NCBI GenBank assembly: GCA_027574665.1
Contig: CM050648.1
Coordinates: forward strand, 66,419,363-66,483,362
From: Rhynochetos jubatus
Lineage: Eukaryota > Chordata > Aves > Eurypygiformes > Rhynochetidae
Length of the DNA stretch: 64,000 nt
Reading direction: 5' to 3'
Positions 34,701 through 47,605 of this stretch are shown here, piece by piece. The notes under the pieces were generated by a model. That model worked only from the letters and a program-made list of their open reading frames with translations. It had not been told where the DNA came from and ran no database searches. Both the position numbers and the translations under genes were made by a program. The first letter of the stretch is position 1; every line of letters begins with the position of its first letter.

Positions 34701-37629
34701 GATGGTTTTCTGTGCCTAAACATCGACTGGAAAGTCACTTACGCATCTAAGAAACCCAATGGAAACTGTGAGATGGGATTTTAAAAAGAACTGAATTTGG
34801 AAAACAATGAATTTGGACAATTTGGTGATTTTGAGAATGGCAGGAGTGGACAGAAGGAATACATCTTGGCACTGCTATCTCATTTGTCCTAGAATTAGGA
34901 TAGTCATTTAAAGTCCCTTCTTAATACAGGGGGACAGACAGCAAAGATAACAGAAATTGGTGTGGGAGTGCAACTAATTTGAAAACCAATATAGTGTACC
35001 TTTCTCAAATATCTTTTATGCTAACAGTGGTCCAAACTGTTTTAAAAAAATCAATATAACTGCAAAATCAAGTGGCAAGGAAAGTTTAATGCTAGGAGAG
35101 CGTCCTATGTTTTGGCTTCAGAGTTGATGCACCCTGATTGCTGCTGCCATGTAAGTGTTTAAGTTGTCCTTCAAACCCAGGAGATTGGGTGTTTCTGGAA
35201 ACACTGTTAATGAACTGTTTCACAACCTCAGTATTCAGATTCTTATATGAAAGTACAAAAATGTTTCCAGTTGAAGGCTGAAAAAAGTACATGGATTTTA
35301 TTTGGCTTAAACTGCCAGATTGGGGGTGTGTTCGCAAGTTCCTAGTAGCCAACGTTAGACGTGAAGCTGATATCCTGGGTGTGCAGGGCAAAAAGCATCG
35401 TCTGCATTTCCACACCGCTCAGGAGAGGTCATCTTTGCTTCTTCCCCTGTGTTTACAGCAAGGAGAACCTGTCCTGGATCCCAGCCTGGGAAGGAAGGGT
35501 GGTGATGGGAGAGAGGAACCGCAGGAGCTGTTCAGCACCGGGCACTTCTGAGCGAGGGGGAAGGTATGGTGGGGACAGAAGCCAATGGCTGGCGGGGAAC
35601 TGCCTGTGATCTTCTCTAAACCCCTCCACTTGTGGTGGGACTGGAGCTGACAGAAATCAGCTCAAGGTGAGGCTTTAAAACACCTGAATCTGAGTGCGGC
35701 AGGTTGGCACGAAGCGGAGCACAGGCTCCCTGTCCAGGTGAGGAGGGCAGAAGCAGTGCGGTGAGGGATCAGGTGGGCACTGATGGTTATTGTGAATGTG
35801 CTGAGCTTAACCATCACCTGATCATGGTGGCACTGGTAGTATCTCTCTGCCCGTACTGTTGCCCGAGCACACGGTTCACAGAAGTATGGATGCCATGGGG
35901 ACCTGCTGTGCTGTATGCCCTTCCCCCTCCTCAGCAGGACTTCCTGGCAATGACATCGTCTTGCTCTCCAACAACTAAACCGATCAGGAAGCTCCTCTGG
36001 GGTCTCGTCATCACCTTGCTGCTTACACAACATACATAAACCGATTCTTTAATATTCTTGCTCCTTTCATCTGCTCTGCTGCATTATATGTAGCAATTCT
36101 GGTTGATGCTAAAAATGAAGATGTAAGGAAGTAAGATGCTTTTACAGACCACCCAGACAGCTACAGAATCACCCATGAGCCCACTTCCCCTCCGATCAGC
36201 TACGCCGCAGTAGAAGTCCTCGATAACCAGCGTGAAATCGCATCAGATTTCTCATCCAGGCGGCAAACCTATGTCCATTTAGGCTGAAACGAGTGTTTCT
36301 TTGTTGAAAGATGGTAGAAGTGCAGATTAGAACCCTATATCTGAATCCCTCTACACCAAATTAATCGTTCTGTTTTTCTTAAAAATATATAAACAAGTGA
36401 GGTACGCCGGAAATCTTTCTGCCATACTCTGTAGTCGGGGATCAGAGCTGGCGATGGCTGTACCTTCGCCATGAGTGAATGAGAGACATAGCGGTTAAAT
36501 TTTATTTGGGTCACTTGTAACATTTCATTTTCACAGCCAGTTTGGTTGGCAGAATATTTGATTATATATTTTTTGCATAATGAAGCAACGGAAATCCACA
36601 GCAGTCCTTCTCAACAAAAGGCAGCGGGGATGATACATATTTTAAAAGCCTGCATGGGCTTTCCTGTAAGCGAGAGGCTCGGGAAGGGAGGCTTTTCCTC
36701 CTGTCAAAGCCAACGGAGGGGAGCTCTGCCTTTTCAGAACCGTAACAGCCCTCCAAGGAAGGAGAGAGACCTAAGTTACAGTGACGTGAGGGAGCCAGGG
36801 AAAAAACCCACCCCATCCTAATTGCAAGCGTGCAAAGGCATGTGAGAGCCAGTCCTGGGAAACCGAGATCGGGCAGGATCCCCTCTCCTTTGCTGGTGGA
36901 ATAAGAACGGATTTACATCTCATTTGTGCGACCCTCGGGGGCGGAAATCAGAGCTACACAAAGGCACCTCCTGTGCTACGGATGAAATCACATGTGTTTT
37001 ACGTAACAGCTGAGTAGTTTTCTTCCAGGAATATAGAGGACTTGACCGCACTGTTACGCCAGCCCACGGCCCCATCGGCCCAGGCCGCGTGGCGCCAGGG
37101 AAATGCAGCACCCGGCCTGGCGTGCCGAGGTGCTGGGGGAGCTGCCGGCGGCGGCCGAAAGCACCTCCTGTGGCGCTTCCAGTCTTCAGGCTGGGGGAAG
37201 CAGAAAGCAAGCAGGTTGCATAAATTCACAGCAAACTGAGTATGCTGAAATTGCAGCACTGCTATTTCTTCCTTCCGAGCGTGGGCATAAAAACATACAT
37301 TTTCAGTAGGCAGGGGGTAGGTGTGTGAGAGAGCAGAGTGTTTGCTCCCTGTTCCCACCATCTGGAAAAGGGTGGACGTGTCAGGGGAAAGGATCCTGAC
37401 AGCAGAGTTCATCTTTGATTAGCACATCGTAGAGAAGTCACGCATTAAGTTGCCCAGTTTGAAGAGACTGCGGAAGAGATTATGGAAGGAGGAGACTAAA
37501 TGAGTACTACCAGCGCTGGAAGACGTGCACTCCACTCTCCCAAATGAACGTAAGGATGCAAGAGCCGGTCTGCATCCACCACTGCGCAACCTCTCGTTTA
37601 AAACCGGTTTGCTGTTATAAGGCCTGGAG
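28783..37629. other. Intergenic DNA with two small GC-rich islands
   Basis: No gene was recognised in 8.8 kb. GC- and CpG-richer patches occur at about 32,300-32,560 (with GCGGCTGC repeats) and 37,040-37,170 (GGCGGCGGCC). Either could be a small CpG island or chance. A 171-codon minus-strand open frame at 32,140-32,655 overlaps the first patch; it has no recognisable domain and is likely open because of low stop density. Confidence 0.45.
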
Positions 37630-37930
37630 GTTATAAGCATGATGCCAGGTTTTTAAAAAGGTTTCCAGGGGAGAGAGAGGGAAACTGTAGGCTGGTAAAC
37701 CTCACACCTGTGCTGGGAAAACTAGCAGGAACTATAAAAGTAAGAGAATTAGCGGACAGGCGGTAAAAAGACAAACAGAAACGTTAGTGACTTTGTGCCA
37801 AAGTCCTGTCTCTCAAATGTATTGGAGTTCCCTGAAGGGGTCCAAAAAGCTGCCCTTGGATTTCCTAAAGAGTTGTAAGGAAACTAGGCTGCCTGGGAAT
37901 AAGGGTAACTTCACCTCTGGTTGCCCTGAA
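37630..37930 (+). mobile_element. Possible ancient CR1 body fragment
   Basis: Phrases such as GGGAAACTGTAGGCTGG, GGATTTCCTAAAGAGTTG and CTAGGCTGCCTGGGAATAAG resemble the central coding part of CR1 elements. It lies in the same orientation as the CR1 3' end at 38,341, so both may be parts of one old, broken insertion. The match is by eye. Confidence 0.4.
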
Positions 37931-38340
37931 CAGTCTGTAAGCGACGGTGGGCCTGGTGGAAGGGTGCAACTAGTTAAGGAAACCGCGCAGAGGGGCGAGT
38001 GGTAGGGTGTGGGGAGGAAGGCGTAGTGGAGTGTGGACAAGCACTGAGTGGGAATACTCCAGGCGAAAGGACAAGGAGCGCAACCAGGGAAGGGAAAAAC
38101 AGATGTGGGGAGGCAGCTGTGTACTGTCTTTTTTTTGTTGTTTCTAATTAAGAGAAGCTGAAAGCGCAGGGGGAGTGAGAGGAGCAGCGCTGGTAGAGGC
38201 AGCCCCCCCATGCTGTGGGCCATTTGCAGTGTCACACTGCAGGACACAGTTCCCTGCGGTGACTCAAGGCAGTACCCGTGGCACAGCAGAGGCCTGACTC
38301 AACGTGATTTCCGGAGGGAGGATGCTGGTTCCCCGTGGAA

Positions 38341-38593
38341 GGATGAGAGGCAATGGGCACAAACTGAAATATGGGAAATTCTGTTTACACATCAGTAAAA
38401 TCTTCTTTATGGTGAGCGTGGTCAAACACAGACACAGAAGGGCACAGGGAGGTTGTGGAGTCTCCTTCCTTGGAGATTTTCAAAAGGCATTTGGACATGG
38501 TCCTGGGCAACTGGCTCTGGGTGGCCATGCTTGAGCAGGGGGTTGGACCAGATGACCTCCAGCGGTCCCTTCCCACCTCAGCTGTTGTGTGAA
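38341..38593 (+). mobile_element. CR1 LINE 3'-end fragment
   Basis: It contains GAGAGGCAATGGGCACAAAC, GAGGTTGTGGAGTCTCCTTC and GGTTGGACCAGATGACCTCC, the last section of another CR1 subfamily (CCTTCCCACCTCA ending). It is diverged and lacks a clean terminal microsatellite. Confidence 0.85.
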
Positions 38594-41500
38594 GAGGAGG
38601 ACGAAGATACTGTCTGCTTGTGAAGGAGCGATGGGAAGAGGATAGCAATAGAGAGGCTAGGAGCCTGCTTTTTCTCCATGTCTAAGTCCTTTTTAAGGGG
38701 ACAGGACAGAGAAACCAGGGACAGCAAGTCCACTCTGCTGGCATGAGCAAGTTTAACTGTGGTAAAGCCCATGGAGCACTTTGCTTTACCACGTCTGTGG
38801 TTTAAGGATGAGTGAAGAAAGGGACAGGTGGTGTCAATGACAGTGATGGTGACAATGAATGACAACGGGAAGTCCGCGGGGGCTGCAATGGAGGTGGAGT
38901 TACCTCCCTCCCTGTGCTGAGGGGACTGGTGGGGCAGGAGGTGCAAAAGCCTTGCTGCTGCAAGAGCATCTCCCACCCATGGAAACAGAGTGGGGTACTG
39001 GCCCTGCCCCGCTGAGACACTGGGTCCTGGGAGAGGCAGGTGGCAGGCTGATGTCCCATAGGCACCTGTCTCCTTCCAGTTTGAACTTGGATTGGGCACT
39101 GATGTCTAATACAGCAATGGGTCAAAGGGGTAATGAAAACACAGAAAATAATAAATCCTCCTCTTTGTCTAAGAGAGATGAGGGAATAGATGGAGAGAGA
39201 CTGCAGAGGTCCTGGATGGGGACCTGGATGGGGATAGAGCTGACCTTAGCAGTTTTCCTTTATACCCGGGTAGAAGAATGTGTCTGTGTAAGTGGCCTCC
39301 TGTTCCCACGTGTGAAGTACTCATGAGAGAAGTCACTTCAGTGGGGCCTCTTTGAGGAAGGGAAACTGAGCCTGAGTAGGTTGCCCTCCCACCTACCAGC
39401 TCGGGAGGACTACATGGGCATGGAGGGAAAACTAGACATGCGAACAGTATTCCGACCCTTTTCATTCTGTGCAGAGTCCAACCCTTTCTGAACACCACCT
39501 CTCCCCTCTGCCCCAGGGTCTTTGCTTGGGGGTGTTTGGGCCAGAGGCCGCAGAGGTCTGTGTCACATTTTAGGCCGCCAGGTTGTACCCGGTGTGCCTG
39601 GAGGTGGGCTAGGGCCCAGTGCTGTTTTAGTCAGTGACAGCAACCTGCTTGCACAGGAGAAGCAGCTGCAGGAAAAGCAGTCTCTAAAAGAGGGATCTTT
39701 TCTTTTTTGAAAGGGAGAGTTTGTGCTCAGAATCTCTGTGGCTTTCACAAGGAGCATAGTACAACCCATGTAAGGAACTCTCTGGGGCCGCTGTCAGTGG
39801 TGGCCCAGCAAGTCAGAGCAGCAGAAGAAGCCGGAGTACAAGATTGGTGGCATCTGTGCTTCATAATAATAGTAGCAGTGAGTGTTGCCAAGGTAAGCCT
39901 AGCTGGCGATGGGCAGTGGAGTCGGATCACCAAGGTTAGCAGCCTGGATCACCAACTCTGATAAGGCTTCCTTACCCAGTTGGGAAAGGCAATATTTCCT
40001 TTGGGCAACAGACTGATTTGTCGCTTCCGTGGATTTTTTTCGTACTTAGGCACTAAAGTGAGGGTATGATACAACCAGGAGCAGGGCTGAAAAGAGGATG
40101 TGGTCAAGGCTCTTACTCCTGTCCTCTAAGATGCGAATGCACAGTGTTTTAGGATTGATTCAGGTTTTCTGTACCGACGTGTTGTCTCCCCTGTTCTCCC
40201 CTTCTGATTGTTTAAAGCTCATTTATGTAACTCCACTTCTGCATTCGGCTTGTTCTTGAGCCCCTAGAAAGTACAATTTAACTTCTAGATTTCTAGGTGG
40301 AAGCTTTTAGTGAAGGCTGCTCAGAATTGAACCACCCCTATTGCTGCCAATCAGTACCCGATACAAGAGTTTTAGCCTTTCTAAAAACCATTAGCTACCT
40401 TGTTTTTCCAAATGCACTGGTATTCCTTGTGTGAACGAGCCCATCAGTTAAACCGTGATTAACCCCATGTGCCTCATTACATATTGACCTCGAGTTCATT
40501 TCTTCTTGTTGCAAATGGAAGTACTCCAGAAAGCAGTTAAAGTTCTCAAATATCTTAAAGGCCAACTTTCTCTCGAGTCATTGGGTGACAACTGCAATTG
40601 CCGGGAACGTTAAAGCTGACATCTCGCAGCTTAGCCTAAGGAAGCTGAGACATGGTATTTTCAACAGAAGAGACCTTGACCTTGGAAATAGCTTTTACGC
40701 TCGTCCTCCAGGGACTGTACTTGTGCATCTGAAGGTTACGCTGCAGAATTTCCTGGGTGAGAAGAATGGGATAGATCAGGAGAGGATGATTGGTGAGACT
40801 TAGTGGGGGTCATGAATGGTTGATGATGGTTGACATTAGCACGTGCGTGGTTATTTTCTTCCTTTAATATATTTTACCTTTGAACCCAGAGGTCTGAATG
40901 ACTTTTTAAATACCTATTTTATGTGTAGCTTAAAAGCAGACAACTTTGTCGGTAAGCCGTTTAGCTAGAAACTTTCTTTAACTCCCTAGTTAAAGACACC
41001 ATGTGTCTTGTTAGAAAGCCTAAACAGAGTTGTAAGAGCTAGGTAGGACTTCCAATGCCTTTGTACAAAGAGAACTTATTTTCCTAAATTGGAAACCTAC
41101 CTAGAGATGATGAATCCTCGCTTTCTTGAGAGGGAGTCCTCCTGCCTTAAGTTTTCAGAAAGGATTGGTGATTTTTGGATACCTCTGTTTTGTATGTCTG
41201 GTTACAGGCTGCTGTAAGGGTCAAGCAGTTTCGAAAACTGAAATCCCTTAAATACGTTTCAGGCAGTCAGCCCTATCTGTTGGTTTTCTCTCAGCTGTTA
41301 GCTCTTGTCTTGTAAGTCACTTTCCTTAGGTTAGGGCTCTGTTCCTTGCAGATAATTCTGCCTATGGTTTTACTGGGGAATACTCCACTTTTTACCACAG
41401 GTTTCAAAAGTACCCAAAATAAAGAAGACCCCTGAAATTTTGCGAAAGCTAGCCTGCTGCCTTCAGACAGCTACCTTTCTAAAGGCTCAAGCAATCTGTT

Positions 41501-43430
41501 CTACAGGCACCGGTGAAAAAGCAGCGCAGAGGGAGTCAAATAGAACAGTGTCAGTAACCATGAGGCTTGGCTGCCGGTCCTCCTGCGCACGCAGCCTCTT
41601 GCTGTGGGGATGCCTGTCACGGCCAGAGCAGCCTCCTGCACGCAAGCTCCGGCAGCGTTGCAATTATGGGGAGAAAGTGTTGGTGGTGAGGGCATCACCT
41701 GAGCACCTCCTGCTAGCTAACCTTTCTTGATCTGAAGGTGGGTGAGGTTGGGGGTTGAAATGTTTTGGAAGACAAAGGGTATGAGGGACTAATTGACCTC
41801 TAAGTCCCTCTCCCACTTGGTGTTTCTCTTAGTTCCTCTGGCTGTTTCCCATCATCCCCAACAAGCCGGCTGAAATCATTGTGTGCTTCCCCAGCAGCTG
41901 TGGAAGGAATTAAACATACGTGCTGTTATATCCATTGCGGTAAGGGTTCTTTTAAAATACAACAGGAGAAGACATCTGGGCTCACATACACCGCAGTAAG
42001 CATGAATGGATGTCTAAGGAAAAACTACTTCAGTCACTCATCCAGCCTTCCCCGTGCCGTCAGGCTGCTTGGTGGGGTCTGCCATCACGCAGAGCCCTCC
42101 CATCTGGCTCATCCTTTCGGTGTAGACTGCTGCTCGGTTCTCTGGATTTGGCCGCTCTAAGTATCTGTAGTGACAGAACCTAAACCTGGTGTTTTCATAC
42201 AATTTAGAAACTTTCCAGCTGTCTGACAGACTGTTACAGAGGTGAGGATTTGTTACAGACCTATAAATATACAGTAGTCTTGTGATAACAACAGACAACC
42301 TATGGCAATTTCCTTCTCCCGTTTGGCAAGACTCCAGGCATCTGCTGCCTAAGAATATCGACTTTTTGTAGCAAATTGGTATGCTGAAGCAGAATAGGTC
42401 CAATTTTCTCAGTCCCTTAGTGACTGGAAAAACAAACAAAAAAAAAAACCCACCAAAAAAACCCTACCAGAAAATTTGCTACCAGACAACAGAAGATAAT
42501 GAGAACTCTGGGGTCAGATTTATGTTCCTTATAACATGCCTCTGGTAACAATACAGACATCACATTAGATTTTATTAAAAAATAATAAAAAAATCCCTAT
42601 TCTTTTTTTCCTTCTTTAAAGTAAGGGCAAATTGGGACAGGCAGGGACCAGACCATCCATCTTGCATTCTGGGACATGTTTGTTGAGTTACCCCCACACA
42701 CTAGAGAAACTCATACCAGGTTTTGGGGCTGGAAAGGTCTTGACCTCCCAGTTAGGACAGGTTTAAAATTCTGTGAGCAGATCTAGCCGCAGTCATCATC
42801 TTATCACCTGGTCTCTGGTCCTGAGGCAAGTTGCCTCTGCTTACTGCTGTCTCCCCAGATTTTCCTGGTGTTTGGAAGCGAGATAGGATCCATGCCTCAC
42901 AGCTGAGCTAGAAGGTCTGCTCTCCAGCCGCCGGCGTGCCAGGCAGAGGCAGCAACGAGGTGAGCGGGTCCTGGTGGGATGTTGCTCTGTAGGTGTTCCA
43001 GCAATCATCTCTTGAGTTCTTGGAAGTGATTTGCCAGAAAGCTTCAGCAGCAGAGGGAAAACAAATCAAGCTGGAAGCCAGCTAGTGAGGCAGAGGAGGA
43101 AAAGGGTCAGAAGAACATAAATTATGCTAAGTCTCCATGTGGCAGCAGCTGAGCAGTTAAGGACAAACAGTACCGAGCTGTGGCTGAAGGCTTAAGTCGT
43201 GCCTTTCGGGCACTGCAGCTGAGGCCAGTGATCTAGGTGAACTCCAGGCTTCTGAAAGCAGATTGCAGCAACAGACCTAAGTCTCACGGCTTCTCGCAGG
43301 GCAGAGAAGCGGCGGAGTGACCTACCCGCTGGACTACCAGTTTCTGCTGCCTGGGGACTCTGACCTAGTGGTGGCAGCAAGATGTCCTCATAACCCAGTA
43401 GCTGGCCCTTGGGTCCTCTGGTCTCCAGCT
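38594..43430. other. Intergenic DNA
   Basis: No gene or defined repeat was recognised in 4.8 kb. A-rich runs occur near 42,438-42,465. The larger open frames (38,578-39,099 minus, 38,859-39,326 plus) overlap each other on opposite strands and look like chance. Confidence 0.5.
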
Positions 43431-43437
43431 GCCTCAG

Positions 43438-43438
<1 letters not shown>

Positions 43439-43486
<48 letters not shown>
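43439..43486. repeat. (CA)24 microsatellite
   Basis: This is a perfect dinucleotide run of 24 units. It produces the low-complexity HTHTHT and VCVCVC open frames on the two strands, which are not genes. Confidence 0.97.
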
Positions 43487-43489
<3 letters not shown>

Positions 43490-44200
43490 GGATCCCCTGG
43501 TTGGCCCCCAGGTGCTACTGTCTCTCCCATGGTTGATTTTGTCTTCCTGGTCCCTCCAGCACCCAGCTCCCTGACCCTCTGGTCTTCCCGCTATTCGGCC
43601 CAGACTTCCAGCTGCTACAACCCCTGGCTGCCAGGCTCCCTGCTCACAGGCTAGTCTGGCTCCACATCTGCGAGTGATTACACAGCAAAAATGTGATATA
43701 CACACCCATGCCAGCATGCAGGCATGCCAGTTTCTCCAGCTGCTGGCATCACAGACACAGTGATTCTGTGACTCATGGTCCCCCACTCTGGTTGCTGGCC
43801 CTTGGACCTCCATACACACAGAGCTCAGAGCTCCCCAGCTGAGAAAATAGTTAGAAATGGAGTTTAATGAGAAGACAGGACAGACTGCAGCCATCAGGCA
43901 CAGGAGATGGGCCAGGAAGTGTACTGACCTGTTTACACACAATCAGTCACTTTTATCCCCTCTCTTGTCTTCTTTTCCATACTTATTTCTCCCAAACCAC
44001 CCCGATCTCTTGCTGTCCCTGCCCTTGGTTCTTCCTCTCTTGTAGTAAGTCTTGCACAACCCCCAAATGCTCTTCCCTTGCATCCCAAAGTGAATCCCAC
44101 ACACCTTAAGGTAGTAACCCCCCCTCCAGTTTGCAAGGTGCTCCAGAGAGCCTCTCTAACCAAAACTCAGTGGATTTCCTACCAGGACAGCAGGCTGAGA
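43490..44200 (-). mobile_element. Possible ERV LTR, boundaries unsure
   Basis: On the minus strand a TATA-like GGGGATAAAAG lies at 43,960-43,950 and an ATTAAA polyadenylation hexamer at 43,868-43,863, about 85 bases downstream, which is the spacing expected in an LTR. The surrounding CA-rich, stop-poor text is unlike the neighbouring unique DNA. I could not find clean TG...CA ends or a target-site duplication, so limits are approximate. Confidence 0.35.
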
Positions 44201-45384
44201 AGCTCCCTGTGATGGTCAGGGTGTTTGTCTGATTTGGATACTGGGGTTTGGCTGCCTGCCATCACTCCTCTGCGCTCCTTTGTGCTGGCAGAAATGGACC
44301 TTCGCGGACCTGACTGCTCTTTTGCGATGCCTGGGCAGTACGATGTCAGGGTGCTCTGTTTCCCTTACTGGGTTATTGGGGTTTCTCTGCCTGTCATCGT
44401 GGGGATGATTCTTTAATGGCATCATTGAACAGAAATGACACAAATCCAGGCTGGCTTCTGGTAAATCACTTGCAAAGCTGAGTTTTGATAGCAAAAACCA
44501 AACCAAACCAAAAAAACAACTAGAGAAGAGAACTTGCAGAAGTCTTGTAGGAAGGCTGCACATACACAGCTGTCCTTGCAGTTAAGGCGAGGTGAAGCTA
44601 ATTAAAATTGCTCGGTGTTATTGCCAGCAAAATTACATAGGAGCACTGTATTCATTATTTAGTAAGCTTTGTACTCTAAACCTTACCACATAACCTCACC
44701 GTTATAAATCGTCGTACATTCAAAGAGCAGCTAAAAGGGCTTGGGTTTTGCCATATGCTCATTTCTCATTCGTTTAATTCTTGACTCATGTAGCTATTTT
44801 TGTTTCACACTCCTAAATTAAAAATGAATTTGCCCAAGGATGTCAATTTGAAGTTAATGATTAAAAAAACAACAACAAGAGAGGAAAGAAAATGTATAAA
44901 GGGAGGACAATGGAAGCTATTGACGAAGTTAGCTATAAATCTTGGCATTCTGCGTAGTAACGATACAGGAAATCATAACGACTTGCTGGCGTTGTTCACC
45001 TCACATTTCTGCTTCACCAAAATAGCAACAATTTATAAAAAATGTATGAGCCTAGAACATCCTGTCAAAAATTCCTTACATGACAAATCAAAATAATATT
45101 TATGTAATATTTCTTATCAGCTCATGAATATGGGTTATATTAACGCTGCATATAGGACTTCAATGTTCCAAATTTGGCAGCAGGGAGGTTTAATTCTGCA
45201 GTATAAAATCGATGTGCTTGTATGTACACATCTTGTCAATATGTCCAGACAACAGTTTCTGATGTAAAGCTTTGGTTGGAAAAAATGTGGAAACTTATCC
45301 TGTATTTTCTTCCAGCATTCTTCTGGTGAAAGTGGGTGCTCATGGCTTGGATGGGTGTAAAAAACTGAGTAAAAAACTGTCTGT
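44201..45384. other. Intergenic DNA
   Basis: No gene was recognised. The part from about 44,590 to 45,120 is AT-rich and repeat-free. An open frame of 98 codons at 44,800-45,096 (plus) has no resemblance to a known protein. Confidence 0.5.
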
Positions 45385-46412
45385 ATGGCTGTGCCCAAAA
45401 CGTGGTGAATGGAGTTAAACCCAGTTTGGTCACAAGTGGGGTTCCCCAGGGCTCAGTACTGGGGCCAGTTGTCTTTAGTATCTTTATCAATGACCTGGAC
45501 AAAGGGATCGAGTGCACCCTCAGTAAGTTTGTGGACAACACCAAGTTGGGCAGGAGTGTTGATCTGCCTGAGGGTAGGAAGGCTCTGCCCAGGGATCTGG
45601 ACAGGCTGGATCGATGGGCCGAGGCCAGCTGTATGAGGTTCAACAGGGCCAAGTGCCGGGTCCTGCACTTGGGTCACAACAACCCCCTGCAATGCTACAG
45701 GCTTGGGGATGACTGGCTGGAAAGCTGCCTGGTGGAAAAGGACCTGGAGGTGTTTGTCAACAGCTGGCTGAATAGGAGCCAGCAGTGTGCCCAGGTGGCC
45801 AAGAAGGCCAATGGCATCCTGGCCTGCATCAGGGACAGTGTGGTCAGCAGGACTAGGGAAGTGATTGTGTCCCTGTACTTGGCACTGGTGAGGCTGCACC
45901 TCGACTCCCGTGTTCAGTTTGGGCCCCTCACTACAAGAAAGACTTTGAGCTGCTGGAGTGTGTCCAGAGAAGGGCAGCGGAGCTGGGGAAGGGTCTGGAG
46001 CACAAGTCCTGTGAGGAGCGGCTGAGGGAACTGGGGGTGTTTAGCCTGGAGAAGAGGAGGCTGAGGGGAGACCTTATTGCTCTCTACAACTACCTGAAAG
46101 GAGGTTGTAGCCAGGTGGGTGTTGATCTCTTCTCCCAAGTAACAAGCCATAGGACAAGAGGAAACAGCCTCAAGTTGTGTCAGGGGAGGTTTAGGTTGGA
46201 TACTGGGAAAAATTTCTTCATCAAGAAGGTTGACAGGCACTGGAACAGGCTGCCCAGGGAAGTGGTTGAGTCACCATCCCTGGAGGTATTTAAAAGACTA
46301 TAGATGTGGTGCTCAGCAACATGGTTTAGTGGTGGACTGGGCAGTGCTGGGTTAACGGTTGGACTTGATGATCTTAAAAGTCTTTTCCAACCTAAATGAT
46401 TCTATGATTTTT
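45385..46412 (+). mobile_element. CR1 LINE, about 1 kb 5'-truncated copy with reverse transcriptase remnant
   Basis: This is the longest CR1 copy in the window. Its open part, 45,402-46,025, encodes [20 protein letters not shown] followed by [11 protein letters not shown]. These correspond to the QGS..GP motif and the catalytic-loop region of the non-LTR reverse transcriptase. The catalytic aspartate pair is altered (FVDNT where FADDT is usual). The frame then shifts, and the tail runs on to a terminal TTCCAACCTAAATGATTC and TATGATTT. It is a dead copy, with no ORF1 or endonuclease. Confidence 0.92.
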
Positions 46413-47600
46413 CTAGAGGACTAAATGATTTTCTAAAACAGCTTTTAATGTATGCATTCATACATATGTTTCCCCTCTTCTCCAGACTCTGTTTTGTTTT
46501 GCAGTAAACCCTCAGCCCCGCTTTATGGTTTTCCATCTGGGAAACCATATGAAATAACCATGGTTCAGTACTGAATCGTCTCCCTCTGCAAGCAGTGTTT
46601 TCTGCCCGCTGACTGCTTTGACCAGCATAACAAGAGGGGAAGGGGGGGAAAGCAAGTGGTGGGAAACTCACTGTTACATTCTTTTTTGATAGTTTTTGAG
46701 ATGTTGCTTACGTAGCTCTAAAACTTAGAGTGTAAAAATAATTTTTTCCAGGAGGAAAGAAGAGAGAAGGCATTATTCTTCCTTCTTCATATATTCCCTA
46801 GTTACCTTTTTTCCCCCTTTGGTTCCTGGATACTTGTTCATGTTTGGAGTTTTGATTAAAAACTACGATAATAAGGCAACAGTCTGCTCTTCCTTACAGA
46901 CAAGTTGAACTTGTTTTGGTAGAGTAAAGCTGAAATGAATTTAGAGTGGCATAAATACTATAAATAATGGTGAGTCCTGAGGCAGAAGCAGGAAAGTACT
47001 TCTCGTTATTGTCAACCTTTTTTATGATGATTTCAGAGAGCATTGTATCACTCAGTTTATGTAATGGTGAGGATACAGACTTACTTGCACAGCACATACC
47101 TTGCATCTCACATGAGCTGGTGAAGTCCATGCTCTCTCATGCTCTGGTGCTAATGTGGGGGGATGTGAGAAGAGCAGCAGACACATGTTTTTTTTCAGGC
47201 GATTGAACAACTTGAGGTGAAAGAAATTTCACTTTTTCTTTGTTGTATTAGGCCCCATGAAATTTGTGTGGGCTTTTGTGCTCATCTTTCCCATGTCCTT
47301 CTGGGCCCTAAGGTCAACACTGCTAGATTTCCTTTGGAAGAAAGGGTTTGTGGTGAGCTGGTGGTGATGCAAATTCTTCACCAGGAGGAGTTCAGTGGTG
47401 GGAGTGGGATCCCTTCCTCCAGCCCTGGGTTGGCTTCCCAGTCTGTTTCGCCACTCTTTCGTGTTGGTGAACTAGCTAGTTACGCAACAATCACTGTGTT
47501 TTCTTAGACCTTGACTGTATACAGTTAAGCATTACCACTGCAGAGACAGCTTTAAGCTAAAGAACAAGTTAAACGGTTGTTTCTAATCATTTAGTGGTTT
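46413..47600. other. Intergenic DNA
   Basis: No gene or repeat was recognised between the CR1 copy and the provirus. Confidence 0.55.
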
Positions 47601-47605
47601 TGCAG
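47601..47605. repeat. Target-site duplication TGCAG (left copy)
   Basis: This pentamer directly precedes the TGTTGTGG end of the left LTR. It is identical to 50,552-50,556 after the right LTR. Confidence 0.65.

Noticed and set aside
37103-37309. Candidate MOCOS first exon in a GC-rich patch
   Set aside because: The translated text has no similarity to the conserved MOCOS N terminus, and no further MOCOS exon was seen.
38578-39326. Overlapping open frames on both strands (173 and 155 codons)
   Set aside because: Opposite-strand overlap and low-complexity products suggest chance.
43388-43942. 184-codon minus-strand open frame
   Set aside because: It crosses the (CA)24 repeat, giving a CVCVCV run, and shows no protein family features.
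45453-45899. 148-codon minus-strand open frame
   Set aside because: It is the reverse-strand shadow of the CR1 reverse transcriptase remnant.
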